From NCBI RefSeq assembly GCF_001590785.1, contig NZ_LTAO01000034.1, forward strand, positions 65,535 to 129,534: DNA of 64,000 nt, read 5' to 3'. Every line of letters starts with the position of its first letter. The first letter of the stretch is position 1. This document shows, piece by piece, positions 28,450 through 35,963 of the stretch. Origin of the DNA: Alkalihalobacillus trypoxylicola. Lineage in GTDB: Bacteria; Bacillota; Bacilli; Bacillales; Bacillaceae_D. The notes below the pieces were generated by a model. It had not been told where the DNA came from. It did not search any database and saw nothing but the letters and a program-made list of their open reading frames with translations. The position numbers and the translations under genes were made by a program.

Positions 28450-28600
28450 ACACGATTCCATAGGTGCTGACAAAGAAGAATTAATGACAATCGTTGTGTA
28501 TGAAGATGGAATGACCGAAAAAGAGGTAGTCGCAGAAAATAAGGGTCAACTTTATACACGTTACTGGATAGAAGGCAATAAGAATCCAAATATAGCATAG
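28433..28600 (+). CDS. Hypothetical phage protein, 55 residues
   Basis: ATG at 28433 overlaps the end of the HNH gene. A frame start at 28412 is less likely because it has no RBS. Sequence MRWVTRHDSIGADKEELMT at the start. Not recognised. Confidence 0.45.
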   Translation: MRWVTRHDSIGADKEELMTIVVYEDGMTEKEVVAENKGQLYTRYWIEGNKNPNIA

Positions 28601-28612
28601 TTTAAAAATTTC

Positions 28613-28631
28613 AATCAATCAAGAGAGAAGG
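28613..28631 (+). repeat. Leader repeat, first copy
   Basis: AATCAATCAAGAGAGAAGG is identical to 30150-30168 (19 of 19), and both are followed shortly by GTTCGG and a start codon. It covers the RBS of two small genes. Confidence 0.7.
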
Positions 28632-28643
28632 AGTGTTCGGCAT

Positions 28644-28769
28644 ATGAAGATGTTTTTATTTGAGGACTTAGATGAGGTATCACCAAACTATCATTGTAAC
28701 GGTGGATTAGTCGTAGTTGCTAGGGATAAGGACCATGTAAAGGAACTAATCGCAGAGGAACGAGTTTAA
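28644..28769 (+). CDS. Small phage protein, 41 residues
   Basis: Preceded by the shared leader ending GAGAAGGAG. The acidic peptide MKMFLFEDLDEVSPNY... ends in a helix with VKELIAEERV. The length and layout resemble the end of the 57-residue protein at 30177. Function unknown. Confidence 0.5.
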   Translation: MKMFLFEDLDEVSPNYHCNGGLVVVARDKDHVKELIAEERV

Positions 28770-28786
28770 ATAGGGAGGGGAATCAA

Positions 28787-28942
28787 ATGGCAACTTATAA
28801 ACAAATAAACTATATAAAAACTATGGCAAGTGGAGCATCAAGAAGAACAAAAGAAGAATTAGAAGAAGTACTTTTGAACAAAGAGACACCAAAAGAAATA
28901 ATTGAATATTGGATAAAAAGGCTTGAGAGAGAAGGTAATTAA
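28787..28942 (+). CDS. Small phage protein, 51 residues
   Basis: AGGGAGGGG precedes the ATG. A basic, helical small protein (GASRRTKEELEEVLLNKETP). Function unknown. Confidence 0.55.
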   Translation: MATYKQINYIKTMASGASRRTKEELEEVLLNKETPKEIIEYWIKRLEREGN

Positions 28943-29021
28943 CTTCAAATGACTCATGTAGAAATATTGAAGATTGATGTTTCGGTGAGAGGTATGAGTT
29001 TAGGTAGAGGGAAGTGAGATT

Positions 29022-29615
29022 ATGAAAGTTTTAGTAGCTTGTGAGTATAGTGGAACTGTGCGAGATGCTTTTATTGCAAGAGGTCATGATGCGATGAGTT
29101 GCGATTTACTAGATTCCGATTCATCAGGTCCTCACTATAAAGGTGACGTATTCGATATCATCAATGACGGTTGGGATTTAATGATTGCTCATCCACCTTG
29201 TACTTACCTTTCAAACAGTGGTGTTACCTGGTTATATAAACAAAAAGAGCGATGGAAGAAGATGATTGAAGGCGCTGTGTTTTTTAGAAAGCTGCGCGAA
29301 TCAAACATATCTAAGATAGCGGTAGAAAATCCAATTATGCACAAGTACGCCAAACAGATTATAGGAGCGGAACAAACACAAGTTATTCAACCTTGGATGT
29401 TTGGCCATATGGAGCAAAAAGCAACGTGCTTATGGTTAAAAGGATTACCACCTTTGATACCTACAAATGACGTTAAAGAAGAAATGATGAAGCTACCTAA
29501 GGTTAAAAGAGAGCGAATTCATTACTTACCGCCTTCAAAGGATAGAGGGAAAATCAGGAGTAAAACTTATGAAGGTATAGCTCAGGCGATGGCAAGTCAA
29601 TGGGGAACAAAATGA
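29022..29615 (+). CDS. Phage DNA cytosine methyltransferase-like protein
   Basis: This 197-residue protein has features of a minimal C5 methyltransferase: a SAM-binding start (KVLVACEYSGTVRDAFIARGHDA, about 2-24), a Pro-Cys catalytic loop in AHPPCTYLSNSG (about 56-67) and ENP (about 99) in place of ENV. It lacks a clear target-recognition region. It may modify phage DNA against host restriction, or be an inactive relative. No partner nuclease is nearby. The stop overlaps the next start (ATGA). Confidence 0.7.
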   Translation: MKVLVACEYSGTVRDAFIARGHDAMSCDLLDSDSSGPHYKGDVFDIINDGWDLMIAHPPCTYLSNSGVTWLYKQKERWKKMIEGAVFFRKLRESNISKIAVENPIMHKYAKQIIGAEQTQVIQPWMFGHMEQKATCLWLKGLPPLIPTNDVKEEMMKLPKVKRERIHYLPPSKDRGKIRSKTYEGIAQAMASQWGTK

Positions 29616-30058
29616 GTGAGTTAGAGTTTAATGAACAACGCATAGTGTTTCAAGCGGAGCTAAGTAAAGTTTTTGATTACGTTGATATGGTAGAGATTTA
29701 CGAGGCTCGCTCTAGGGAAAGCCATGCAGGCTATATTATTGATGAAGATATGTGGATATTCATGAATTTCGCTTCTTACGCAGGGAGTTTAATGAGAATC
29801 TCTTATTACAAATACGTATATAAAAAGGGATTCGATGTTAGAGCTTTAGCTGACGCAAGCGTAATAGTCTATATGTTTCAAGGTGTTTATAAGTTTAATT
29901 TAGAGCCTTATATCAATAAAAAAGAAGTAAAGGCAGCCTTGAATAAAACAAGGTACCCTAAGTGGACGAGACTAGGTTTAATCGGTGGTAGCACAAAAGA
30001 ATTAATTGATTTAGGGAAAGAATTTGGAGTATATATGGATGGTTTTCTCAACGGGTAG
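29612..30058 (+). CDS. Hypothetical phage protein, 148 residues
   Basis: The ATG overlaps the methyltransferase stop, so the two are coupled. A helical, Tyr-rich protein (FNFASYAGSLMRISYYKYVYKKG-like middle). No catalytic motif is seen. Function unknown. Confidence 0.6.
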   Translation: MSELEFNEQRIVFQAELSKVFDYVDMVEIYEARSRESHAGYIIDEDMWIFMNFASYAGSLMRISYYKYVYKKGFDVRALADASVIVYMFQGVYKFNLEPYINKKEVKAALNKTRYPKWTRLGLIGGSTKELIDLGKEFGVYMDGFLNG

Positions 30059-30070
30059 TTGAAACAATTA

Positions 30071-30100
30071 GAGACTTTAAGTGTGGCGGCTTAAAGTCTC
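30071..30100 (+). repeat. Perfect hairpin with 11-base stem
   Basis: GAGACTTTAAG and CTTAAAGTCTC around an 8-base loop, just after the 148-residue gene. No T-run follows, so it may stabilise or process the mRNA rather than terminate. Confidence 0.55.
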
Positions 30101-30149
30101 ACCTGAAAAAGTCAATAACACTCTAAATATACAGTATTCTAAAATTTTT

Positions 30150-30168
30150 AATCAATCAAGAGAGAAGG
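30150..30168 (+). repeat. Leader repeat, second copy
   Basis: AATCAATCAAGAGAGAAGG is identical to 28613-28631 and sits over the RBS of the next small gene. Confidence 0.7.
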
Positions 30169-30176
30169 TGCGTTCG

Positions 30177-30350
30177 GTGTTACGAATAGACAACGGAAAA
30201 ATCATGAAGAACGACATAGAGATAGTAGCCAACATGTACCCACATTTTAGCGGAGAAGGGTTTTACGTAAAGATGCTGAGTCACGGTAAGGATTTTACGG
30301 TAGCGAATAGAGAAGAAGCTCTATCGAGAGTAGAAGAGGTGTTGAAGTGA
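30177..30350 (+). CDS. Small phage protein, 57 residues
   Basis: The GTG at 30177 is chosen because the repeated leader with GAGAAGG precedes it, as in the gene at 28644. The same frame is open back to 30081 but crosses the hairpin. The protein has two strands and a final helix (NREEALSRVEEVLK). It overlaps the ssb start by four bases. Confidence 0.55.
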   Translation: MLRIDNGKIMKNDIEIVANMYPHFSGEGFYVKMLSHGKDFTVANREEALSRVEEVLK

Positions 30351-30754
30351 ATACAGTAAATTTAATTGGTCGCTTAGGGAAAGATGCTGAACTTAGGTAT
30401 TCGCCACAAGGTACGGCAATAGCTAACTTTTCATTAGCAGTAACGAGACAATACAACAGGGATGAAACGGACTGGATTAACGTTGTTTGCTTCAAAAAGA
30501 CAGCGGAAAATACAGCGCAGTATACAAAGAAAGGCTCGCAAGTCGGTATTGTAGGTAGAATTCAAACGCGGAACTATGAAAATAACGAAGGTAAGAGAAT
30601 TTACGTCACAGAGGTTGTAGCAGATAATATTCAGTTTTTAGATAATAAGAGCCAAGGTGACTCACAAAATACGAATACAAGTCAATCTCAGCAGAATGAT
30701 GACCCATTCGGCGGTAGACCTGTTGACATTTCGGATTCTGATTTGCCGTTTTGA
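30347..30754 (+). CDS. ssb: Single-stranded DNA-binding protein
   Basis: This 135-residue OB-fold protein starts NTVNLIGRLGKDAELRYSPQG and has NFSLAVTRQYNRDETDWINVVCF, the standard SSB core (1-105), then a flexible tail ending DISDSDLPF, the acidic tip that binds replication partners. The GTG start overlaps the previous gene. It should coat single-stranded phage DNA and work with the ERF recombinase and the helicase. Confidence 0.95.
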   Translation: MNTVNLIGRLGKDAELRYSPQGTAIANFSLAVTRQYNRDETDWINVVCFKKTAENTAQYTKKGSQVGIVGRIQTRNYENNEGKRIYVTEVVADNIQFLDNKSQGDSQNTNTSQSQQNDDPFGGRPVDISDSDLPF

Positions 30755-30764
30755 GGAGATAACT

Positions 30765-30950
30765 ATGGACAAAATAAAATCAGCATACATTGTGTGTAGA
30801 GAAAACTATAAAACAAATTGCCATAACTGCCCTGTGCGTCCTGAATGTGTTGTAGAGATAGGAGCAGGGCAAGAAGCACATGAGAAGTGGGTAGCATCGG
30901 TTAACGGAGCGGCTGAACGTTATTTGAGTGAAAGAGAAAATATATCTTAG
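30765..30950 (+). CDS. Small Cys-rich phage protein
   Basis: A 61-residue protein with IVCRENYKTNCHNCPVRPECV, four cysteines that could bind zinc or an iron-sulfur cluster. GAGGAG precedes the ATG at 30765; longer in-frame versions overlap ssb. Function unknown. Confidence 0.65.
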   Translation: MDKIKSAYIVCRENYKTNCHNCPVRPECVVEIGAGQEAHEKWVASVNGAAERYLSERENIS

Positions 30951-30959
30951 GAGGGCACT

Positions 30960-31493
30960 ATGCTATCAAACCTATTCGACTTACAACGTAAATTAGATCA
31001 AAGAATCATAGATGATAAAAAGTTACATGACGAGGACTTACTACCAAAGAAAATCCTAGCTCTACAAGTGGAGTTAGGGGAGCTTGCGAATGAATGGAGA
31101 GGGTTTAAATTTTGGAGTGAGAATCAAGAGCCAAATACAAACGCATTGAGTATAGCAGGGAATAAAGCAAAAAAATACAATCCACTCTTAGAGGAATATG
31201 TCGACTGCTTACACTTCATTTTGAGCATTGGATTAGAACTTAGGCTAACTCAGTTTGAATATCTATCGCCAGAAGGTCTTGATATTACTGAATGTTTTAT
31301 TGAATTAATGAGCGATGCTTGGGAAATTCAAAATGATTGGAAAAATAATAGAGTTGACGAAGAGGTATATTCGAGAATCGTTATCCAATTCTTGTATCTG
31401 GGTAAAAAGCTAGGTTTTACAGAGGAGCACGTAGAACAAGCATACATCGAAAAGAACAAAGAGAATCACAACCGCCAAGACAGGGGGTATTGA
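30960..31493 (+). CDS. Dimeric dUTP diphosphatase (all-alpha NTP-PPase)
   Basis: This 177-residue helical enzyme lowers dUTP to prevent uracil in phage DNA. The metal motif is seen as ALQVELGELANEWRGFKFW (about 35-53, ExxE) and EYVDCLHFILSIGLEL (about 79-94, ExxD), as in dimeric dUTPases of staphylococcal and Bacillus phages. AGGAGGGC precedes the ATG. The next gene also has the look of a nucleotide-metabolism helper. Confidence 0.85.
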   Translation: MLSNLFDLQRKLDQRIIDDKKLHDEDLLPKKILALQVELGELANEWRGFKFWSENQEPNTNALSIAGNKAKKYNPLLEEYVDCLHFILSIGLELRLTQFEYLSPEGLDITECFIELMSDAWEIQNDWKNNRVDEEVYSRIVIQFLYLGKKLGFTEEHVEQAYIEKNKENHNRQDRGY

Positions 31494-31494
31494 G

Positions 31495-31839
31495 ATGAAG
31501 TATGAAACCATAGCAAAAAAAATCGGTCAACTGGTAGATAAGAAGAATGAGCAATATGGAGATGCGTTTTTAAAGGTAGGGGAATTCTTGAAAATACTCT
31601 ATCCCAACGGAGTGCAACCTCACCAATATCAAGACATGCTAGTCATGGCAAGAATCTTTGATAAGCAAATGAGAGTAGCAAACGGAAATCAAGGAGACGA
31701 GAACGCCTTTACTGATATAGCAGGTTACGGAATTTTAATGAGTGGTAGAAAAGGTGTAGATAACACAAAAGAGTTAATGGAAAAAGCGATTAAAGCGTAT
31801 AGGGAGAAAAGCGAAATTGCAACTATGAACTATGAGTGA
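31495..31839 (+). CDS. DUF1599-like phage protein
   Basis: This 114-residue helical protein starts 1 base after the dUTPase stop. It contains KKNEQYGDAFLKVGEFLKILYP and ENAFTDIAGYGILM, the pattern of nucleotide-modification-associated domain 1 (DUF1599). Such proteins are linked with handling of modified nucleotides in phages. The activity is not established. Its end overlaps the next gene. Confidence 0.65.
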   Translation: MKYETIAKKIGQLVDKKNEQYGDAFLKVGEFLKILYPNGVQPHQYQDMLVMARIFDKQMRVANGNQGDENAFTDIAGYGILMSGRKGVDNTKELMEKAIKAYREKSEIATMNYE

Positions 31840-32014
31840 ATCCATATTCGAGCAAATCAAACGGATGAAAGCAAAGGACAATAAGCAGGAACAGCGGGCG
31901 CAAGAAACAAAGGTCGGTCGCTGTGGGTGTGGGTGTGGGAGATTTAAACATCAAATGAGAGACAGAAGCCTTATGAGGATATGCAAAGATTGTAATTCTG
32001 AAAGGGTGTTCTAA
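31832..32014 (+). CDS. Small zinc-finger phage protein
   Basis: A 60-residue basic protein with GRCGCGCGRFKHQMRDRSLMR and ICKDCN, giving two CxC/CxxC groups for zinc. It overlaps the previous gene by 8 bases, and its stop overlaps the next start by one base. Confidence 0.6.
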   Translation: MSESIFEQIKRMKAKDNKQEQRAQETKVGRCGCGCGRFKHQMRDRSLMRICKDCNSERVF

Positions 32015-32103
32015 TGATAATTACACTAGCAATAGTAGGATGGCTAATGTCGGTATGGTTCATAATTCGTTTTTTCCAAGTGACGACGAGAGGTGAACAA
32101 TGA
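32014..32103 (+). CDS. Small membrane peptide, 29 residues
   Basis: One hydrophobic helix (MIITLAIVGWLMSVWFIIRF) and a short polar tail. Start and stop overlap the flanking genes (TAATG before, ATGA after), so it fits the operon. Function unknown. Confidence 0.45.
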   Translation: MIITLAIVGWLMSVWFIIRFFQVTTRGEQ

Positions 32104-32507
32104 CAACGATAGGATTTGTAATAGATGGAGAAGCGGTCGCACAAGGTAGACCGAGGTTTGGGAAGGGTAGAGCTTATGACCCTACTAAATCGAGAGACTA
32201 TAAACAGTATGTGAGATTAGTAGCGAGTCAGCATAAGCCTGCAAAGCCTTTTGAGGGGCAAATAGCACTTAAGGTAAGGGTTTATAAGCCAATCCCTAAA
32301 AGTATGTCTAAGAAGCTAAGAGAAGAAGCAATAAAGGGAACGATACAGCCTGTTACTAGACCTGACGTTGATAATTACGTTAAAGGTATAAAGGACGGAA
32401 TGAACAGCGTGATATGGAATGATGATAGCCAAGTAGTAGAGCTTACAGTGAGTAAGTGGTATAGCGAGAATCCTAGAGTTGAGGTAGAGGTAACGGAGAA
32501 AGGGTGA
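32100..32507 (+). CDS. RusA-family Holliday junction resolvase
   Basis: This 135-residue endonuclease has the RusA plan: GEAVAQGRPRFGKGRAYDP at the start, then TRPDVDNYVKGIKDGMNSVIWNDDSQVVEL (about 78-107), with the conserved Asp residues that bind magnesium. It resolves branched DNA before packaging. AGAGGTGAAC precedes the ATG. Confidence 0.92.
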   Translation: MTTIGFVIDGEAVAQGRPRFGKGRAYDPTKSRDYKQYVRLVASQHKPAKPFEGQIALKVRVYKPIPKSMSKKLREEAIKGTIQPVTRPDVDNYVKGIKDGMNSVIWNDDSQVVELTVSKWYSENPRVEVEVTEKG

Positions 32508-32511
32508 TTTG

Positions 32512-32802
32512 ATGAAATATCGTAAAAAGCCAGTAGAGGTAGAAGCGTTTCAATGGACAGGTGACATGTATCAAAAAGAAGATCCAGTGTGGATAGTTGA
32601 AGCTATTAAAAAGGGTGAAGTTAGATTTATAAACGAAGGAACAGAAGATGTAGCAATGTTTATCGATACTCTAGAAGGAACTATGTTAGCTGATAGAGGT
32701 GACTACATCATAAAAGGGATTAAAGGAGAATTATATCCTTGTAAACCAGATGTATTCGCAGCTACTTATGAGGTGGTGGAGGATGAATCGCCAATACGTT
32801 GA
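32512..32802 (+). CDS. Hypothetical phage protein, 96 residues
   Basis: Starts KYRKKPVEVEAFQW, a phrase common in small Gram-positive phage proteins, and includes GDYIIKGIKGELYPCKPDVFAATYE. ATG at 32512 follows AAAGGGTG. The fold is beta-rich. The role is not known, although the family is very common in siphophages. Confidence 0.75.
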   Translation: MKYRKKPVEVEAFQWTGDMYQKEDPVWIVEAIKKGEVRFINEGTEDVAMFIDTLEGTMLADRGDYIIKGIKGELYPCKPDVFAATYEVVEDESPIR

Positions 32803-33124
32803 GTTAACTCAAATAACAAAAGAAATGTATGACATTACTAAGCGGATGGAGAAAGCAAGTAAAGAAATATTCCGTTTAGCTGAGAATAAAGCCAATACTG
32901 AATTAGAATACCGCAGGGAGCTAGGGAAGAGCATTGTCAGATTAAGGAGTGAGGGAGTGCAAGCAACCCTCATTCCGGATATGGCAAGAGCAGAAGTGGC
33001 GAATTTAAAACATGCTAGAGATATGGCGCTGGAGCTTCATAGGAGTGGATTAGCTTCACTAGATGTAATTCAGTCGCAAGGGAACATATTGCAAAGTATC
33101 AGTAAGTATCAGAGTGAAGTATAG
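32783..33124 (+). CDS. Hypothetical phage protein, 113 residues, coiled coil
   Basis: ATG at 32783 follows GGTGGAGG and overlaps the previous gene by 20 bases. Almost wholly helical and charged (TKRMEKASKEIFRLAENKANTELEYRRELG). It is usually found ahead of RinA-like regulators in related phages. Function unknown. Confidence 0.65.
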   Translation: MNRQYVELTQITKEMYDITKRMEKASKEIFRLAENKANTELEYRRELGKSIVRLRSEGVQATLIPDMARAEVANLKHARDMALELHRSGLASLDVIQSQGNILQSISKYQSEV

Positions 33125-33134
33125 GGGGAGTTAC

Positions 33135-33566
33135 ATGGCGATTAAAACAAGAAAACCGACATTTAAGCATATAGAAGCCGAATGGAGCAATTACCATGAG
33201 ACGCTTAAAGAAATCGCTAATTTAAGACAAGAGATTATCAATCCTTTTGACGAGGAAATCAACGACCCTACGGTTATAGCAGGAACGAATAGTGTTAGAT
33301 GTGTAGGTCATCCTACTGAACAAATAGCGGTGAGGTTATCAGCAAATAAACGATTAGACTACCTGGAGAGCATGGCGACAACGATAGAACAGGTCTATAA
33401 TGCTCTACCAGATAATTATAAGGAGCTTATAAGGTTAAGGTACTGGAGAAAAGAAAAGTTGAAATGGGATGGAGTAGCGATGAAGCTATATATCAGCGAA
33501 AGACAAGCGAGAAGATGGAGAAATGACATTATGCAAGCTACTGCTGAACAACTAGGATGGAGATAA
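33135..33566 (+). CDS. RinA/ArpU-like late transcription activator
   Basis: This 143-residue protein has a sigma-region-4-like C-terminal helix-turn-helix (YKELIRLRYWRKEKLKWDGVAMKLYISERQARRWRNDIM, about 96-135) and a helical N-half. RinA-type proteins switch on the late packaging and structural operon. Its place just ahead of the non-coding segment and terminase agrees. ATG at 33135 follows GGGGGAG. Confidence 0.8.
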   Translation: MAIKTRKPTFKHIEAEWSNYHETLKEIANLRQEIINPFDEEINDPTVIAGTNSVRCVGHPTEQIAVRLSANKRLDYLESMATTIEQVYNALPDNYKELIRLRYWRKEKLKWDGVAMKLYISERQARRWRNDIMQATAEQLGWR

Positions 33567-33602
33567 ATATAGTATAATTAAATAAAAAAGAGAGGTGATG
33601 GA

Positions 33603-33947
33603 ATGTATACGGATGAAAGGGAATTTTGGGAAAAGATTAAGAGAATTGCTGAATCATTAGATTACATTACAACTTTCAAAGGAAATGCAGAAGCTGAAAT
33701 TGTAGAAGTGAATAATAACTCAATTGATATTAGGCTAAAGAAAGATAATAACCTCTTAGAAATCAATCGTAATGTATTTTTAAAGGCTTTAAGTATAGTC
33801 AATGAAAAAGGGAGAGTAAGGCAAGCTGATATAAAAGAACCTACTGTCGAGAGGTATGTATTAGGATTTATGTTGCTGCTTCCTAAGTTTGATAAATTAA
33901 AGGAAATACAAGGTTCAGACACTATAAGTTATTTAATTTATAAGTAA
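33603..33947 (+). CDS. Hypothetical phage protein, 114 residues
   Basis: AGAGGTGATG precedes the ATG. A mixed alpha/beta basic protein (NSIDIRLKKDNNLLEINRN). It is not recognised. It sits between the late activator and the structured intergenic segment. Confidence 0.65.
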   Translation: MYTDEREFWEKIKRIAESLDYITTFKGNAEAEIVEVNNNSIDIRLKKDNNLLEINRNVFLKALSIVNEKGRVRQADIKEPTVERYVLGFMLLLPKFDKLKEIQGSDTISYLIYK

Positions 33948-33959
33948 AGATGTCCGTTT

Positions 33960-34270
33960 TTGCACTTAATATGGTGTTATTATGATAGTATCAGCGAATT
34001 ACCATAAAAGTCACCTACCTACAGGGTGTAAGTTGTAGGATATTGTTTCTATCTCCTATCGGTGAGTATGTGCGACTTACCGATTCGCACAGGGAGAAAA
34101 TAGTCCACCTATAGAGTTAACTCTTTAAACGGGCATCGGGTTGAGCGTACGCCAACGATTCAGCGAAATGTAGCTGTCTTAGCCTGGTAGGTGGATTTAA
34201 TTAAATAGCTAGTGATACGTAGACTAGTCTATATCGAGAAAGAGTCATTCCTAATGGGGTGGCTCTTTTA
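33960..34270 (+). ncRNA. Candidate structured non-coding RNA ahead of the packaging genes
   Basis: The 339 bases between 33948 and 34286 hold no gene but many pairings. ATCGGTGAG (34058) can pair with CTTACCGAT (34076), or TGTGCGA (34069) with TCGCACA (34085); the two exclude each other. Further pairings are TAGGA/TCCTA (34036/34054), TCCACCTA/TAGGTGGA (34104/34188) closing a domain with a GTTG.GC/GCCAAC hairpin, and a palindrome AGAGTTAACTCT. A possible promoter (TTGCAC at 33960, TATGAT at 33981, spacing 15) and a terminator at 34239-34269 bracket it. Not matched to any known RNA from memory. Confidence 0.55.
34239..34269 (+). terminator. Terminator hairpin ending the non-coding segment
   Basis: AAAGAGTCA pairs with TGGCTCTTT, then TTTTA. 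It resembles the hairpins at 35964 and 45577 (GTCAYTC ... GGTGGCT). Confidence 0.65.
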
Positions 34271-34286
34271 TTATGGGGTGAAACAG

Positions 34287-34667
34287 ATGGAAGATATAAA
34301 AGAGGTAATTCTGAACGATGAACAATTACAAGAGAAACTTACTTTCTGGCAGAAGAAACTTAGATTGCAAGATTGGATTATAGAAGTAAGGGTAGCAAGA
34401 GCATCTGAAATAGAGCGAAACAGAGCAGCGGAAGTGAGTTGGGTACTGCCTAAAAAGATGGCATCTATCTGTATATTAGACCAAGAAGATTACCCAAGAG
34501 GTCTTATGGGTGAAAGAGATATGGAAAATGACCTTGTTCATGAACTGTTGCATCTTCATTTTGCGCCAATACATGATTTTAATTCAGATAATGAGCATTA
34601 TGAAATATACGAGGAACAAGCGATCGAGAGTATCACTTATGGGTTAATCGCATTAGAGAGAACATGA
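34287..34667 (+). CDS. HExxH metalloprotease-like phage protein
   Basis: A 126-residue protein with the zinc-protease motif in VHELLHLHF (about 84-92; HELLH plus a nearby His) and an acidic C-terminus with EEQAIESITYGL. It resembles short SprT/ImmA-like domains. ATG at 34287 follows GGGGTG; the longer frame from 34212 would start inside the non-coding segment. It may process a phage or host protein. The target is unknown. Confidence 0.65.
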   Translation: MEDIKEVILNDEQLQEKLTFWQKKLRLQDWIIEVRVARASEIERNRAAEVSWVLPKKMASICILDQEDYPRGLMGERDMENDLVHELLHLHFAPIHDFNSDNEHYEIYEEQAIESITYGLIALERT

Positions 34668-34777
34668 ACAAGGAGAAGCAATTTCATAAATGTAAATCGT
34701 GTATTTGGGCAACTTGGGTGCATGATAAGAAAGTTATGTGTGGTTACGGTAGATGCGTGAAGGAGGTAAGGAAATGA
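34664..34777 (+). CDS. Small zinc-binding phage protein, 37 residues
   Basis: ATG overlaps the previous stop. Four cysteines (HKCKSCIW and VMCGYGRCV) would hold one zinc. The stop overlaps the next start (ATGA). Confidence 0.55.
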   Translation: MNKEKQFHKCKSCIWATWVHDKKVMCGYGRCVKEVRK

Positions 34778-35244
34778 CTTACAAAAAAGAAGATTGTATA
34801 AAAGATACCAAGGAGCACATAGGGCAAGTGAGAGGATTTATGCTTATGTTCGCCCAAGAACTTATACAAAGAGCAATTGTGCACGACCAATCGAAGTTAG
34901 AAAGTCCAGAACTAGAGATATTCACTGAGTATACACCAAAACTAAAACACAGCACCTATGGTTCAGAAGAATACAAAAAGTTTTTAAATGAAATGCAGGT
35001 GGCTCTCAAACATCACTATGCCAATAACAGCCACCACCCAGAACATTATGAGAATGGAATTAAAGGGATGGATTTAGTAGATATCGTTGAAATGATATGT
35101 GATTGGAAAGCAGCGACTATGCGTCATGATGATGGTGATATTAAAAAAAGTATTAAGATAAACAAAGATAGATTTAATTATTCTAATGACTTGGCACATA
35201 TTTTTAATAATACTGTTAAATTATTCGAGGGAAGTTTCCAATGA
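34774..35244 (+). CDS. DUF5662-family phage protein
   Basis: This 156-residue helical protein has TKEHIGQVRGFMLMFAQELIQRAIVHDQSKLESPE and HHPEHYENGIKGMDLVDIVEMICDWKAATMRH, the conserved His/Asp pattern of DUF5662, which recalls an HD-type metal site. AAGGAGG precedes the ATG. The activity is unknown. It is common in the region ahead of the terminase in Firmicutes phages. Confidence 0.75.
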   Translation: MTYKKEDCIKDTKEHIGQVRGFMLMFAQELIQRAIVHDQSKLESPELEIFTEYTPKLKHSTYGSEEYKKFLNEMQVALKHHYANNSHHPEHYENGIKGMDLVDIVEMICDWKAATMRHDDGDIKKSIKINKDRFNYSNDLAHIFNNTVKLFEGSFQ

Positions 35245-35345
35245 AATACATCCTACTATCTCTTATATTCTACTGTGGCTGTCTCATCACAGATGGGATA
35301 ACGGAACCACCTGTGAGGTTGAGGGATTATACGTATATCGGATAG
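35241..35345 (+). CDS. Possible short exported peptide, 34 residues
   Basis: ATG overlaps the previous stop. The hydrophobic start (KYILLSLIFYCGCLITDG) could be a signal or lipobox-like segment (FYCGC). Only the overlap and GAGGGAAG support it. Confidence 0.4.
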   Translation: MKYILLSLIFYCGCLITDGITEPPVRLRDYTYIG

Positions 35346-35356
35346 GAGGTCATCCT

Positions 35357-35560
35357 ATGGAGTTCAACAAAGAAAGATTTAATTATATCAATGACAGAGT
35401 GAACGGTGTAGGTAAGCTCATGTTAGAAGAGATGAACATGCTTAAAGATATAGGAATTGACTTAACTCATTATGGTATATCGAGAGAAGATGTATCTTGC
35501 GGATTGATAGATAGTGAAAAGTATTTAGGGAAACTTGAATATATGCTTTATTTTGGATAA
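35357..35560 (+). CDS. Hypothetical phage protein, 67 residues
   Basis: ATG at 35357 follows AGGAGGTC; an upstream in-frame start at 35186 overlaps the previous gene in another frame and is rejected. A helical acidic protein (NDRVNGVGKLMLEEMNMLKD). Function unknown. Confidence 0.6.
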   Translation: MEFNKERFNYINDRVNGVGKLMLEEMNMLKDIGIDLTHYGISREDVSCGLIDSEKYLGKLEYMLYFG

Positions 35561-35614
35561 AAAGCAGGTAATTAGTCACCCTTTGCCGAAATGTAGGTGA
35601 AAGGAGATGATTTT

Positions 35615-35959
35615 ATGATAAAGAATAAGTTATTTACAAAAGATGATGTATTAGATTTGTTAATGAAAGCAGATAATACAGTTTACAATGCATTGGCGGT
35701 TGATAAAGAAGGAAATTTGAAATTAATCTCTTTGGATGAGATGCAAAGTAATGAATACGGAGAAAGAATAGAGGGATTCGCCCCTCATAATAATTATGTG
35801 GGCAAAGATATGAATAGTAACCATGTGACGAATACATATAAAATGTTACTAGAATCGTGGTTAGATTATTTAAAGACTGGTCAAGAAGGTTATGAGGATA
35901 TACACACATCTAGAAGTGAAGAAGAAATTTTAAATGACTTGAAACAGTATTACAAATAA
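35615..35959 (+). CDS. Hypothetical phage protein, 114 residues
   Basis: ATG at 35615 follows AAAGGAGATG. Mixed alpha/beta, ending in an acidic helix (SEEEILNDLKQYYK). Not recognised. A terminator follows directly, so it closes the unit ahead of the terminase genes. Confidence 0.65.
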   Translation: MIKNKLFTKDDVLDLLMKADNTVYNALAVDKEGNLKLISLDEMQSNEYGERIEGFAPHNNYVGKDMNSNHVTNTYKMLLESWLDYLKTGQEGYEDIHTSRSEEEILNDLKQYYK

Positions 35960-35963
35960 TAGT

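Noticed and set aside
34058-34091. H-type pseudoknot from the two interleaved stems
   Set aside because: The stems abut with no loop to cross the 9-bp helix, so both cannot form fully at once. They are reported as alternatives instead.
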